Shown: positions 42,093 to 50,372 of the stretch, in pieces
How the letters are laid out: each line of letters starts with the position of its first letter
Numbering within the stretch: the first letter of the stretch is position 1
Source: JBDSLU01 sp963844435
GTDB taxonomy: Bacteria > Acidobacteriota > Vicinamibacteria > Vicinamibacterales > Vicinamibacteraceae
Direction: 5' to 3'
Assembly (NCBI GenBank): GCA_963844435.1
Contig: CAWJOG010000002.1
Span: forward strand, 62,001-126,000
Length of the DNA: 64,000 nucleotides
Made by a program: the position numbers and the translations under genes
Notes under the pieces: generated by a model
Told to the model about the DNA's origin: nothing
The model's input: the letters and a program-made list of their open reading frames with translations, nothing else
Database searches by the model: none

Positions 42093-42359
42093 ATGGCACA
42101 TAAAAAAGGCCAGGGCAGCTCACGTAACGGCCGCGACAGCCAGTCGCAGCGTCTCGGCGTGAAGCGGTTCGACGGCAACCTCGTCACGGGTGGTTCGATC
42201 CTCGTCCGGCAGCGCGGCCGCAAGTTCGCCGCCGGCCAGAACGTCGGCCTCGGCAAGGACGACACGCTGTTCGCCAAGGTGACCGGCACCGTGAAGTTCG
42301 AAGATCACGGCGCGCACGGCCGGTTCATCTCGATCGTTCCGGCCGCCCCGGCCGAGTAA
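42093..42359 (+). CDS. rpmA: ribosomal protein bL27
   Basis: 88 residues, beginning MAHKKGQGSSRNGRDSQSQRLGVKRFDG, the conserved L27 N-terminus that reaches the peptidyl-transferase centre, and continuing with GSILVRQRGRKFAAGQNVG. No N-terminal cleavage extension of the Firmicutes type is present. GGAG ribosome site before ATG 42093. Confidence 0.98.
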   Translation: MAHKKGQGSSRNGRDSQSQRLGVKRFDGNLVTGGSILVRQRGRKFAAGQNVGLGKDDTLFAKVTGTVKFEDHGAHGRFISIVPAAPAE

Positions 42360-42425
42360 GCCTTCCTGTCCCGCCGGCCGGCCGTCCCCACCTGCGGGAC
42401 CGGTCGGCCGCGGAGTACTCCAGCC

Positions 42426-43580
42426 ATGTTCGTCGATGAAGTCGACATCGTCGCGGTCGCCGGTGACGGTGGCAACGGCTGTATGAGCTTCCGTCGCGAG
42501 AAGTTCGTGCCGCGCGGCGGTCCTGACGGCGGCAACGGCGGCTGGGGCGGTTCGGTCTACCTCGTCGCCGCGCCGAACCTCAACACCCTGGTCACGTTCC
42601 GCTATCACCCGGAGTTCAAGGCGAACCGCGGCGGCAACGGCGAAGGCTCGAACCGCACCGGGCGGAGCGGCCATGACCTCGACATCCAGGTGCCGGCCGG
42701 GACCGTGGCGACGGTCGTCGACGAGCACGGCGAGCGCCGCGTCGTCGCCGACCTGCTCTACGACGGCGATCGGGTGCTGGTCGCCCGCGGCGGACGCGGC
42801 GGACGCGGCAACGCGGTGTTCGTGTCGTCGACCAACCAGGCGCCGCGGCGATCCGATCCCGGCGAGCCGGGCGATCTCGTCTCCCTGCACCTGCACCTCA
42901 AGCTGCTCGCCGACGTCGGGCTGATCGGGTATCCGAACGCCGGCAAGTCGACGCTGATCTCGGTGATCTCCGCCGCCAAGCCGAAGATCGCCGACTATCC
43001 GTTCACGACGCTGGTCCCGAACCTCGGCGTCGTCGATCTCGGCGACGATCGCAGCTTCGTCGTCGCCGACGTCCCCGGCCTGATCGAAGGCGCCCACACC
43101 GGCGCCGGCCTGGGGCATCGCTTTCTCGGCCACGTCGAGCGCAGCGCCGTGCTCATCCACCTCGTCGACGTGTCCTCGCTCAGCGGCCGCGATCCCGTCG
43201 AGGACTTCGAGGTGATTCGCCGCGAGCTGGCGCTCTACGAGCCGGATGCCGGCGCCGAGCTCGGGCACACGCCGATCGCCGAACGCGTGCAGATCGTCGC
43301 ACCGTCGAAGCTCGACGCGCTCGACGAGCCGGAGCGGCTCGAGAAGCTCGTGCGCCACGTCGAGGGCCTCGGGTTGCCGTGCTTCCCGATCTCGGCCGTC
43401 ACCCGCGAGGGCGTCGGCGCGCTGCTCGAAGCGGCGTGGCCGCACGTCGCCGCGAGCAAGGCCGCGGCCGCCGCCGCGCGACGCGCGGCGCAGCAGGCGA
43501 TGCAGGCGAATCCGGAGCCCGGCCCCCGGTCGCACGCCGCCGGGAAAGCCGCCGCGGATCGACGCGCCGCGCACGAATGA
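42426..43580 (+). CDS. obgE: Obg-family ribosome assembly GTPase
   Basis: 384 residues. Glycine-rich Obg fold (1-155, GGNGGWGGSVYLVA, KANRGGNGEGSNRTGRSG) and a G domain with GYPNAGKSTLI (G1), YPFTTLVPNLGVV (G2), DVPGLIEGAHTGAGLGHRFL (G3), SKLDALDE in place of NKxD (G4, reads APSKLDAL) and ISAVTREG (G5). Ala/Pro-rich C-terminal tail with no clear OCT domain. Binds 50S precursors and regulates growth. Its stop overlaps nadD start. Confidence 0.95.
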   Translation: MFVDEVDIVAVAGDGGNGCMSFRREKFVPRGGPDGGNGGWGGSVYLVAAPNLNTLVTFRYHPEFKANRGGNGEGSNRTGRSGHDLDIQVPAGTVATVVDEHGERRVVADLLYDGDRVLVARGGRGGRGNAVFVSSTNQAPRRSDPGEPGDLVSLHLHLKLLADVGLIGYPNAGKSTLISVISAAKPKIADYPFTTLVPNLGVVDLGDDRSFVVADVPGLIEGAHTGAGLGHRFLGHVERSAVLIHLVDVSSLSGRDPVEDFEVIRRELALYEPDAGAELGHTPIAERVQIVAPSKLDALDEPERLEKLVRHVEGLGLPCFPISAVTREGVGALLEAAWPHVAASKAAAAAARRAAQQAMQANPEPGPRSHAAGKAAADRRAAHE

Positions 43581-44239
43581 CGCCGTTCGGCATCCTCGGC
43601 GGCACGTTCGATCCCATCCACAACGGGCACCTCGGCGTGGCGGCCGCGGCACGCGCGGCGCTCGGGCTGGCGACCGTCCAGCTCGCTCCCGCCCGCGTCC
43701 CGCCGCACCGCGCCGGCCCGCTCGTCTCGATCTATCATCGGTTTGCGATGGTGGCGATCGCCGCCGAGACCGACGCGACGCTGGTCGCGTGCGAGCTCGG
43801 CCTCGATTCGACCGAGCCGTCGTACACCGGCGCGCTGCTCGATGAGTTCACGCGGGCCGGCTATGCGGCGTCGCAGATGGTGTTCATCATCGGCGCCGAC
43901 GCGTTCGCAGATATCGCGACATGGCGGTACTATCCGGCCATCCTCGAGCGCTGCCACTTCGCCGTCGTCTCCCGCCCCGGCCTCAGCGTGACGTCGCTGC
44001 CGGCGCGCCTGCCGGCCCTCGCCGGCCGTTTCACCACCCCGCCGATCACCGACTGGCCGCCGACGCCGCGGGTGTTCCTGATCGATTCGCCCACGCCCGA
44101 CGTCTCATCCACCGAGATCCGGGCCCGCGCCCGCGCCGGCGCCTCGCTCGAAAGCCTGGTGCCGCCGTCCGTCGCTCGTTATGTTCGCCGGCACGGCCTC
44201 TACGCCGACGCCCGACCGGCAGGTGCCTTGCATGAGTAA
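43577..44239 (+). CDS. nadD: nicotinate-nucleotide adenylyltransferase
   Basis: 220 residues. GILGGTFDPIHNGHLGVA has the nucleotidyl-transferase HxGH motif; the SSTEIRARARAG motif near the C-terminus is the second ATP-binding signature. It makes nicotinate adenine dinucleotide in NAD synthesis. ATG 43577 overlaps the obgE stop (ATGA), and the next gene starts 8 bp before its TAA. Confidence 0.96.
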   Translation: MTPFGILGGTFDPIHNGHLGVAAAARAALGLATVQLAPARVPPHRAGPLVSIYHRFAMVAIAAETDATLVACELGLDSTEPSYTGALLDEFTRAGYAASQMVFIIGADAFADIATWRYYPAILERCHFAVVSRPGLSVTSLPARLPALAGRFTTPPITDWPPTPRVFLIDSPTPDVSSTEIRARARAGASLESLVPPSVARYVRRHGLYADARPAGALHE

Positions 44240-44819
44240 ATCGACGCCGAAGAAGCGGACCGCACGCGCGACGGGCGCGACGCCCAAGACAGGAACCCGG
44301 AAGCGCAGCGCGGCGCGATCCCCAGCCGCGAAGACGGCGGCCCGCAAGGAGGCCGCGACGAAGAAGTCGCTGGTCGCAGCCGGAGAGCCGAAGGTGGCGA
44401 GGCAGCCGCCGGAGCCGAACGAACAGACGCTGACCCTGGACGACTACTCGGCGCAGGTCCAGGCGGCGGTGCGGGCGGCCTCGGCGAAGAAGGCCGAGAA
44501 GATCATGGTCCTCGACCTGCGCCACACGTCGGCGTTCACCGACGTCTTCGTCCTCTGCACCGGCCAGAACGCGCGGCAGGTGAAGGCGATCGTCGACAGC
44601 GTGGAAGAAGCGCTGAAGGCGCTTGGGCAGCGCGCCGTCGCGGTGGAAGGCTATCGCGGCTCCGAGTGGGTGCTGGTCGACTATTTCGACTTCGTCGTCC
44701 ATGTCTTCACCCCCGAGTCACGCGAGTTCTACGCGCTCGAGCGGCTCTGGGGCAGCGCCATCCGGGTCGAAGTCTCCGACGAGCCCGCCGCCGTCGGCGG
44801 AGGCCGGCGCCCGGCCTGA
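44232..44819 (+). CDS. rsfS: ribosomal silencing factor RsfS with a long basic N-terminal extension
   Basis: 195 residues. The RsfS domain covers about residues 75-190 (KIMVLDLRHTSAFTDVFVLCTGQNARQVKAIVDSVEEAL, then EGYRGSEWVLVDYFDFVVHVF and FYALERLWG). It binds bL14 on the 50S subunit and blocks 30S joining in starvation. The first 70 residues are Lys/Ala/Arg/Thr-rich low-complexity sequence (KKRTARATGAT, KKSLVAAGEP) absent from the short canonical RsfS of about 105-130 residues. The ATG at 44232 overlaps nadD; an internal start is possible but none is obvious. Confidence 0.9.
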   Translation: MSKSTPKKRTARATGATPKTGTRKRSAARSPAAKTAARKEAATKKSLVAAGEPKVARQPPEPNEQTLTLDDYSAQVQAAVRAASAKKAEKIMVLDLRHTSAFTDVFVLCTGQNARQVKAIVDSVEEALKALGQRAVAVEGYRGSEWVLVDYFDFVVHVFTPESREFYALERLWGSAIRVEVSDEPAAVGGGRRPA

Positions 44820-44862
44820 TCCCATCCCCGCCGCGCGGCGCTGGCTCGATGCCGCGCTGACC

Positions 44863-45597
44863 TTGCTCTTCGCGCCGCCGTGCGCGGCCTGCGACGGGCC
44901 CCTCGACCGTCCGTCGGCGAGCGCCGTGTGCGACGCCTGCTGGGGCGCGGTGGCGCGCTGGTCGCCGCCGTGGTGCGCCTGCTGCGGCCAGCCGCACGCG
45001 GCGTGGCGCCCGACAGCGGACGTCTGTCCGCGCTGCCGTCGGATCGCGGGCGCGCTGTCCGTCCGCGTCGTCGGGCCGTACGAGGGACGCCTGCGCGACG
45101 TCCTGCACACCTTCAAGTACGACGGCCGCCGATCGCTGGCGCCGACGCTGGCCGGCCTGATGCGGGCCCAGGCGGCGGACGTGCTCGCCGCCGCCGACGT
45201 CCTGGTGCCGGTGCCGCTGCACCGGGCCCGCCGCCGCGCCCGAGGCTTCAACCAGGCGCACGATCTCGCCGCGATGCTCGGCCCGCCGGTGATCGCCGCG
45301 CTGCAACGCGTCCGCGCCACGACGGCGCAGACGGCGCTCACGGCGTCGGCCCGGCGCCGCAACGTCCGCGGAGCGTTCGCGCTGGCGCCGGCCGCCTACG
45401 GTCGCGGGCGCTGGTCCACGGCGGCGCGGCAGCGCGCCACCATCGACGCGCTCGCCGGGCGTGTGGTGGTGCTGGTGGACGACGTGATCACCACCGGCGC
45501 GACGCTCGAGGCGTGTGCGGCGGTGCTGCGGGCGGCGGGCGCGGCCGACGTACGGGCAGTTACCGTAGCGCGAGCCGTGATTGGACGGCGGCGCTGA
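44863..45597 (+). CDS. ComF-family amidophosphoribosyltransferase-like protein
   Basis: About 244 residues from a TTG at 44863; the frame is open upstream to about 44800 but lacks ATG/GTG, so the true start is uncertain. N-terminal cysteine pairs (CAACD, CDAC, CACC, CPRC) form a zinc ribbon; the C-terminus has the PRPP-binding loop VVVLVDDVITTGATLEACA and the FNQAHDLA helix of ComF proteins. Associated with DNA uptake; enzymatic activity unproven. Its 3' end overlaps the convergent tmk gene by 38 bp. Confidence 0.87.
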   Translation: MLFAPPCAACDGPLDRPSASAVCDACWGAVARWSPPWCACCGQPHAAWRPTADVCPRCRRIAGALSVRVVGPYEGRLRDVLHTFKYDGRRSLAPTLAGLMRAQAADVLAAADVLVPVPLHRARRRARGFNQAHDLAAMLGPPVIAALQRVRATTAQTALTASARRRNVRGAFALAPAAYGRGRWSTAARQRATIDALAGRVVVLVDDVITTGATLEACAAVLRAAGAADVRAVTVARAVIGRRR

Positions 45598-46150
45598 CCG
45601 CGGCGGTCACGGCATCCTTCGGCTGCTCGCCATCGACGCGGATCCAGTTCGCGGTCGTCGCCGCCTGCCGCCGATAGCTGTCGCGGACGCGGCCGAGGAG
45701 CGCCGTGTCGCGCTCATAGCGATCGCGGCCCTGCTGCTTGCGCGCGACCGCCGTCTCGGGTGCGATGTCGAGAAGCAGCGTCAGATCCGGCTGCGGCAGG
45801 TGCCGCTGGATGTCGACCAGCCAGGCCGCGTCGAGGCCGAAGGCCTCGCCGTAGGCCACGCTCGACGCCAGGTAGCGATCGCAGATGACGACGGCGCCGG
45901 CGTCGAGCCAGCCCTGGATCAGCGGCTTGCGCTCGTGGCGGTTGGCCACGTAGAGCAGCTGCATCACGTCGGGCTGCCACCGATGCCCACTGGCGAGCTC
46001 GGCCCGGATCTCCTTGCCGATCGGCGTCGTGTCGTCGGGGAAAGTCAGCGTCTCGACACGCCGTCCCGCCGCTTCGAGCTCGAGTCGAAGGCGCGCCGCC
46101 TGGGTTTCCTTGCCGCTCTGGTCGAGCCCCTCGAACGCGATCAGGGGCAT
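45560..46150 (-). CDS. tmk: thymidylate kinase
   Basis: 196 residues. P-loop GLDQSGKETQA (variant: GxDxSGKxT) near residue 8, the DRY motif in VICDRYLASSVAYGEA (dTMP binding) and a C-terminal DLTLLLDIAPETA with a lid rich in Arg (RKQQGRDRYERD). Phosphorylates dTMP to dTDP. ATG 46150 lies inside the end of lysA (10-bp overlap), so the two are coupled. Confidence 0.95.
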   Translation of the reverse strand: MPLIAFEGLDQSGKETQAARLRLELEAAGRRVETLTFPDDTTPIGKEIRAELASGHRWQPDVMQLLYVANRHERKPLIQGWLDAGAVVICDRYLASSVAYGEAFGLDAAWLVDIQRHLPQPDLTLLLDIAPETAVARKQQGRDRYERDTALLGRVRDSYRRQAATTANWIRVDGEQPKDAVTAAVSAAVQSRLALR

Positions 46151-47487
46151 TCGAGGCGCACCATGTCGTCGACGCTCTGCGCGCGGCGGATCACGCGCCA
46201 GCGCCCGTCCTCGACCAGCACCTCCGGTGCCAGCGGCCGGCGGTTGTAGTTCGAGCCCATCGCCGCGCCGTAAGCCCCGGCATCGAGGATGGCCACGAAG
46301 GCGCCGACGCGCGGGTCGACGAGGCTGCGGTCGCCGAGGAAGGCGTCGCTGCTCTCGCAGACGGGGCCGACGATGTCACATGGGACCGCGGGGCCGGACG
46401 CCGGCTCGAGGCGCACGATGCGGTGGACGGCGCCGTAGAGGGCCGGCCGCATCAGGTCGGTCATCCCGGCGTCGAGGATCACGAACTGGCGGGCGGGGCG
46501 CCCCGCCGCGGCATCGGCGTCGGACACGTCGTCCGGCGCCGGCTTCATGTCGATGATTCCGGCGAGCAGCGCGCCGGCGTTGCCCACGAGCCAGCGACCA
46601 GGCTCGACGATCAGCGACAGGCCGGCGGTCCGCGCCGCGGCCGCGACGATCGTCGCGTAGGCCTCGACGTCCGGCTCGGGCCCGCCGTCGTAGCTGATGC
46701 CGAGGCCGCCGCCGAGATCGAGGTGCTCGAGGGCGACGCCGTCGGCCTTGAGGCCATCGACGAGCGCGATCATCCGCTCCGCGGCGCTCGACAGCGGCTC
46801 CAGCGTCGTGATCTGCGAGCCGACGTGGACGTGGACGCCGACCACTTCGAGACCGGGCCGCCTGGCCATGTCGGCGAGCAGCAGCCGCGCCTCGCCGATC
46901 GGCACGCCGAACTTGTTGCGGCGCATCCCGGTCGAGATGTGCGGATGGCTCCTGGCGTCGACGTCGGGGTTCACCCGCAGCGCCACCCGGGTGCGCCGGC
47001 CCTGGCGGATCGACTCGGCGTCGATCCGTTCCAGCTCGCCGCGCGATTCGGCGTTGATGGCCTTGAGGCCGAGGGCGACCGCCCGCGCGATCTCGGCGGC
47101 GCTCTTGCCGACGCCGGTGAAGACGATCTGGTGCGGGAGGAAGCCGGCCTTGAGGGCGACCTCGATCTCGCCGACCGAATTGCAGTCGGCGCTGGCGCCG
47201 AGGCCCTGGATCAGGCGTACCAGGCCGAGCGTCGAGTTCGCCTTGAGGGCGTAGTGGACGCTGTGCCGGCAGCCGGACAGGGCGGCCGTCAGCCGCGTGT
47301 AGCGGGCGCGGATCAGCGCCGCGCTGTAGACATAACAGGGCGTCCCGACCTCACGCGCGATGGCCGCCAGCGAGACGCCGTCGCAGAGCCAGGCGCCGTC
47401 GCGCTCCGAGAAGCCGATGGGTGCGTCGAGAATGGAGGCAGGCGCAGCGGGCGGGCCGGAATCGGACGTCACGGGACCACGAGACAC
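46141..47487 (-). CDS. lysA: diaminopimelate decarboxylase
   Basis: 448 residues. PLP-barrel enzyme that makes lysine from meso-diaminopimelate. Lys in HYALKANSTLGLVRLI binds PLP; HVHVGSQI, EPGRWLVGNAG, and CESSDAFLGDR contain other active-site residues. Start GTG 47487, with a TACAAT box at 47495-47500 only 7 bp upstream, so the transcript would be nearly leaderless. Divergent from the sigma factor at 47587. Confidence 0.94.
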   Translation of the reverse strand: MSRGPVTSDSGPPAAPASILDAPIGFSERDGAWLCDGVSLAAIAREVGTPCYVYSAALIRARYTRLTAALSGCRHSVHYALKANSTLGLVRLIQGLGASADCNSVGEIEVALKAGFLPHQIVFTGVGKSAAEIARAVALGLKAINAESRGELERIDAESIRQGRRTRVALRVNPDVDARSHPHISTGMRRNKFGVPIGEARLLLADMARRPGLEVVGVHVHVGSQITTLEPLSSAAERMIALVDGLKADGVALEHLDLGGGLGISYDGGPEPDVEAYATIVAAAARTAGLSLIVEPGRWLVGNAGALLAGIIDMKPAPDDVSDADAAAGRPARQFVILDAGMTDLMRPALYGAVHRIVRLEPASGPAVPCDIVGPVCESSDAFLGDRSLVDPRVGAFVAILDAGAYGAAMGSNYNRRPLAPEVLVEDGRWRVIRRAQSVDDMVRLECP

Positions 47488-47586
47488 GCCGCCAATTGTA
47501 TGCCAGGGACTCGACGGTGCATGCCCCGGCACCTTTGGCGTTCCTGTCCGGTTTTGTTAATGTAGCCGCCGTCCTCCGCCGCGCCG

Positions 47587-48246
47587 GTGACACCCGCTGC
47601 CCAACAAGTGACCGAGCCCGATCCCAGCCTGACCGTCGCCCCCATCGATCAATTGATCGAGCGCTGCCTGGCCGGCGACCAGCAGGCGTGGGAAGCGATC
47701 GTCCAGCAACATCGCCGGCGTGTGTTCAACGTCGCCTACAAGTTCGTCGGCAAGCACGACGAAGCCGAGGACCTGACGCAGGACATCTTCCTCAAGCTGT
47801 TCAAGTCGCTCGACACCTTCGACCGCCGCGCCAATTTCCAGACCTGGCTGATCAGCGTCAGCCGCAACCTGTGCATCGACCACTACCGGCGGGTCCGCAA
47901 GGAGCGCGAGACGGTCGATCGCGACGTCGACGCGGGTGAGCTGACGCCCGCGTCCGGCGACCTCAGCCCGTTCGTCGTGCTCGAGCGCAGCGACCGGCGC
48001 GAGCTGCTCCGGCGCGGCCTCGACGGGCTGGCCCCGACGCTGCGCTCCGCGGTGATGTTGCGGGACATCCACGAACTGTCGTATCAGGAGATTGCCGACC
48101 GTCTGGGCGTGCCCGAAGGCACGGTCAAATCGCGGATCAACCGGGGCCGGCTGGAGCTGGCGCGGCAGATCCGCAAGGTGCAGGAGTCGGGCGGCGTGCC
48201 GCGCGAGCGGGTCGGCACGATGCGGCGCGACGGAGAACGGGCATGA
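47587..48246 (+). CDS. ECF-type RNA polymerase sigma factor
   Basis: 219 residues, GTG start 47587. Region 2: VFNVAYKFVGKHDEAEDLTQDIFLKLFKSLDTF and FQTWLISVSRNLCIDHYR; region 4: LRSAVMLRDIHELSYQEIADRLGVPEGTVKSRINRGR. The four-base overlap (ATGA) with a STAS-domain gene, in place of an anti-sigma gene, is notable. Regulation may act through a distant anti-sigma factor countered by the STAS protein. Confidence 0.93.
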   Translation: MTPAAQQVTEPDPSLTVAPIDQLIERCLAGDQQAWEAIVQQHRRRVFNVAYKFVGKHDEAEDLTQDIFLKLFKSLDTFDRRANFQTWLISVSRNLCIDHYRRVRKERETVDRDVDAGELTPASGDLSPFVVLERSDRRELLRRGLDGLAPTLRSAVMLRDIHELSYQEIADRLGVPEGTVKSRINRGRLELARQIRKVQESGGVPRERVGTMRRDGERA

Positions 48247-48590
48247 AGTTGACGACGGACAATCGCGGTGACGTGGCCATCGTGCGGGTCGGCGAGAGCC
48301 GCATGATGTATCCGCTCCTGAACGAATTCTCGACGGCCGTGACGAACCTCATCGGGAGCGGCACGCGCAAGGTGGTCATCGACCTGTCGGGCGTCGGCTA
48401 CATCGACAGCGCCACGATCGGCTGCCTGATGGACCTCTACCGGCAGATGAACGCGGCCGGAGGCGCCGTCCGGCTGATCGGCGTCCAGAAGCGCGTCGAG
48501 ACGATGCTGACGATGACCGGCGCCCTGAACTTCCTGCAGGCCCACCCCGACGAGGCCGGGGCGCTGGCCAGCTTCGGAGGCGCCGCATGA
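48243..48590 (+). CDS. STAS-domain anti-sigma factor antagonist
   Basis: 115 residues, SpoIIAA/RsbV fold. KVVIDLSGVGYIDSATIGCLMDLYRQM carries the phosphorylatable serine (Ser in DSATIG, about residue 59), and GGAVRLIGVQKRVETMLTMTG the rest of the fold. Dephosphorylated STAS proteins free a sigma factor by binding its anti-sigma kinase. No kinase gene is adjacent. Overlaps both neighbours. Confidence 0.9.
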   Translation: MKLTTDNRGDVAIVRVGESRMMYPLLNEFSTAVTNLIGSGTRKVVIDLSGVGYIDSATIGCLMDLYRQMNAAGGAVRLIGVQKRVETMLTMTGALNFLQAHPDEAGALASFGGAA

Positions 48591-48853
48591 AGACGATTCG
48601 CACGTCGCGCGGCACGACGATCCCGCTCGACAACGACCTGCTCGCGGTCATCGAGGCGCTCTATCACGACGTGACGGTGCAGCTCGATCTCGATCGCTCG
48701 TTCGACGACATGATGAAGGAGATCCGCGGCCTGGTCGGCCAGATGACCGACGCGGAACGGGCCGAGTACCTGGTGGAGAGCCTCTTCCTCAACACGGTCA
48801 CCTACGAGAACGAGCGGCTCGGCGCCCTGATCCGCAAGCTGCCCAACGAGTAG
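48587..48853 (+). CDS. small acidic protein in the sigma/STAS operon
   Basis: 88 residues. KTIRTSRGTTIPLDNDLLAVIEALYHDVTVQL then DMMKEIRGLVGQMTDAERAEYLVESLFLNTVTYENERL. Mostly helical and acidic. Overlaps the STAS gene by four bases. No family recognised; conserved coupling suggests a regulator or partner. Confidence 0.7.
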   Translation: MKTIRTSRGTTIPLDNDLLAVIEALYHDVTVQLDLDRSFDDMMKEIRGLVGQMTDAERAEYLVESLFLNTVTYENERLGALIRKLPNE

Positions 48854-48858
48854 GCCGT

Positions 48859-49047
48859 GTGTCGCTGAACTTCCAGGCGACGCGCTTCCGCTGCTCCTGG
48901 CCCTGGGAGACGGCGGTGATGCTGTGCGACGGCCGCGTCGTCTGCGGCTGCGCCGATCCCTACGGCAAGCGCGTGCTCGGCGACGTGCGCGACACATCGG
49001 TCAGCGCCAGCGTCCGCGAGCTGGTCGTGGCCCATCCCCCTTCATGA
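48859..49047 (+). pseudogene. truncated SPASM-domain protein
   Basis: 62 residues from GTG 48859. FRCSWPWETAVMLCDGRVVCGCADPYGKRVLGDVRDTS matches the first half of a SPASM auxiliary iron-sulfur cluster domain (C-x3-W, CDGxVxCGCxDPxG, LGDV), which normally continues with an IW segment and more cysteines. Here it stops after VRELVVAHPPS at a TGA that overlaps the M20 gene start. It has lost the rest, probably by a deletion or insertion that brought the next gene in. Confidence 0.65.
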
Positions 49048-50372
49048 GCACATTCCCGCGACGCCTGGGTCTCCTCGCGCTTCTGCCGTTCATCCTCGGC
49101 GCCATGGGCAGCCAGGGGCCGCGCCCAGCGGATGCTGAACGCGAAGTCGACGCCGTCTACGTCCACGCCGATGCGCTCTACCGCGATCTCCACCGTCATC
49201 CCGAACTCTCCGGCCACGAACAGCGAACGGCGGAGACGCTCGCGTCGGGCCTCCGCGCGCTCGGCTATGAGGTGACCACCGGCGTCGGCCGCACGGGTGT
49301 GGTGGGCGTCCTGAAGAACGGGGCCGGACCCGTGGTGCTGCTGCGGACCGAACTCGATGGTCTGCCTATCGAGGAGAAGACGGGCCTCGACTACGCCAGC
49401 ACGGCGCGCACCAAGGACGACAACGGCGTCGATGTCGGCCTGATGCACGCGTGCGGCCACGACGTCCACATGGCGGCGTGGATGACGACCGCCCGCATCA
49501 TGGCAGGCGATCGCGCCCGATGGTCCGGCACGCTGGTGCTCATGGGCCAGCCGGCCGAGGAAACCTTGCGCGGGGCGCAGTGGATGATCGAGGACGGCCT
49601 GCTCACCCGCTTTCCGCGGCCGGACTACGCGCTCGCCGTGCACGACGACGCCCGCTACCCCGCCGGCATCATCGGCTACCGCGCCGGTCCGGTGCTCAGC
49701 AACAGCGACTCGGTGCGCATCACGATCTTCGGGGCCGGCGGCCATGGCGCGCGGCCCGAAGCCACCATCGATCCCGTCGTCATCGCCGCCCGCACGGTAC
49801 TGGCGCTCCAGACGATCGTCTCGCGCGAGGTCTCGCCGTTCGATGCGGCCGTCATCACGGTGGGCACCATGCACGCGGGCACCAAGGCCAACATCATTCC
49901 GGCTGAGGCACGGATCGAGCTGTCCGTGCGCTCGCTCACCGACAAGGTCCGCACCCACCTCCTGAGCGCGATCGATCGCATCGTCAAGGCCGAAGCTGTC
50001 GCCGGCCGCGCGCCCAAGGAGCCGGCCATCGAACGGTTCGATGGCACCGACGCGCTCGTGAACGACCCTGCGCTCACGCGGCGCGTGTCGGCGGCGCTGG
50101 TGCGCGCGCTGGGGCCGGAGCGCGTGAAGGAGGTAGAGCCAGAGATGGCCAGCGAGGACTTCTCGCGCCTCCATCGGGCCGGCCTGCCGACCCTGACGCT
50201 GAGGATCGGCGCCGTCGAGCCCGCCGCGTTCGAAGCCGCCGGGAAGGCCGGCACCGCGCTGCCCTCCTTGCACTCGCCGCTGTTCGCGCCGGATCGGGAA
50301 CGGACGATCAAGGCCGCGGTGCTCGCGGAAGTACTCAGCCTGCGCGAGCTGATGCCCGTCCCAGCCCGCTAG
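49044..50372 (+). CDS. M20-family amidohydrolase
   Basis: 442 residues, exported or lipid-associated: hydrophobic N-terminus (LGLLALLPFILGAMGS). The metal ligands are visible: HRHPELSGHE, MHACGHDVHMAAW, GQPAEETLRGA (Glu-Glu), GGHGARPEATIDP and SLHSPLF. This matches the IAA-amino-acid hydrolase/aminoacylase branch of peptidase M20. Likely hydrolyses an N-acyl amino acid; substrate unknown. It abuts the truncated SPASM gene and converges with the next gene. Confidence 0.9.
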   Translation: MSTFPRRLGLLALLPFILGAMGSQGPRPADAEREVDAVYVHADALYRDLHRHPELSGHEQRTAETLASGLRALGYEVTTGVGRTGVVGVLKNGAGPVVLLRTELDGLPIEEKTGLDYASTARTKDDNGVDVGLMHACGHDVHMAAWMTTARIMAGDRARWSGTLVLMGQPAEETLRGAQWMIEDGLLTRFPRPDYALAVHDDARYPAGIIGYRAGPVLSNSDSVRITIFGAGGHGARPEATIDPVVIAARTVLALQTIVSREVSPFDAAVITVGTMHAGTKANIIPAEARIELSVRSLTDKVRTHLLSAIDRIVKAEAVAGRAPKEPAIERFDGTDALVNDPALTRRVSAALVRALGPERVKEVEPEMASEDFSRLHRAGLPTLTLRIGAVEPAAFEAAGKAGTALPSLHSPLFAPDRERTIKAAVLAEVLSLRELMPVPAR

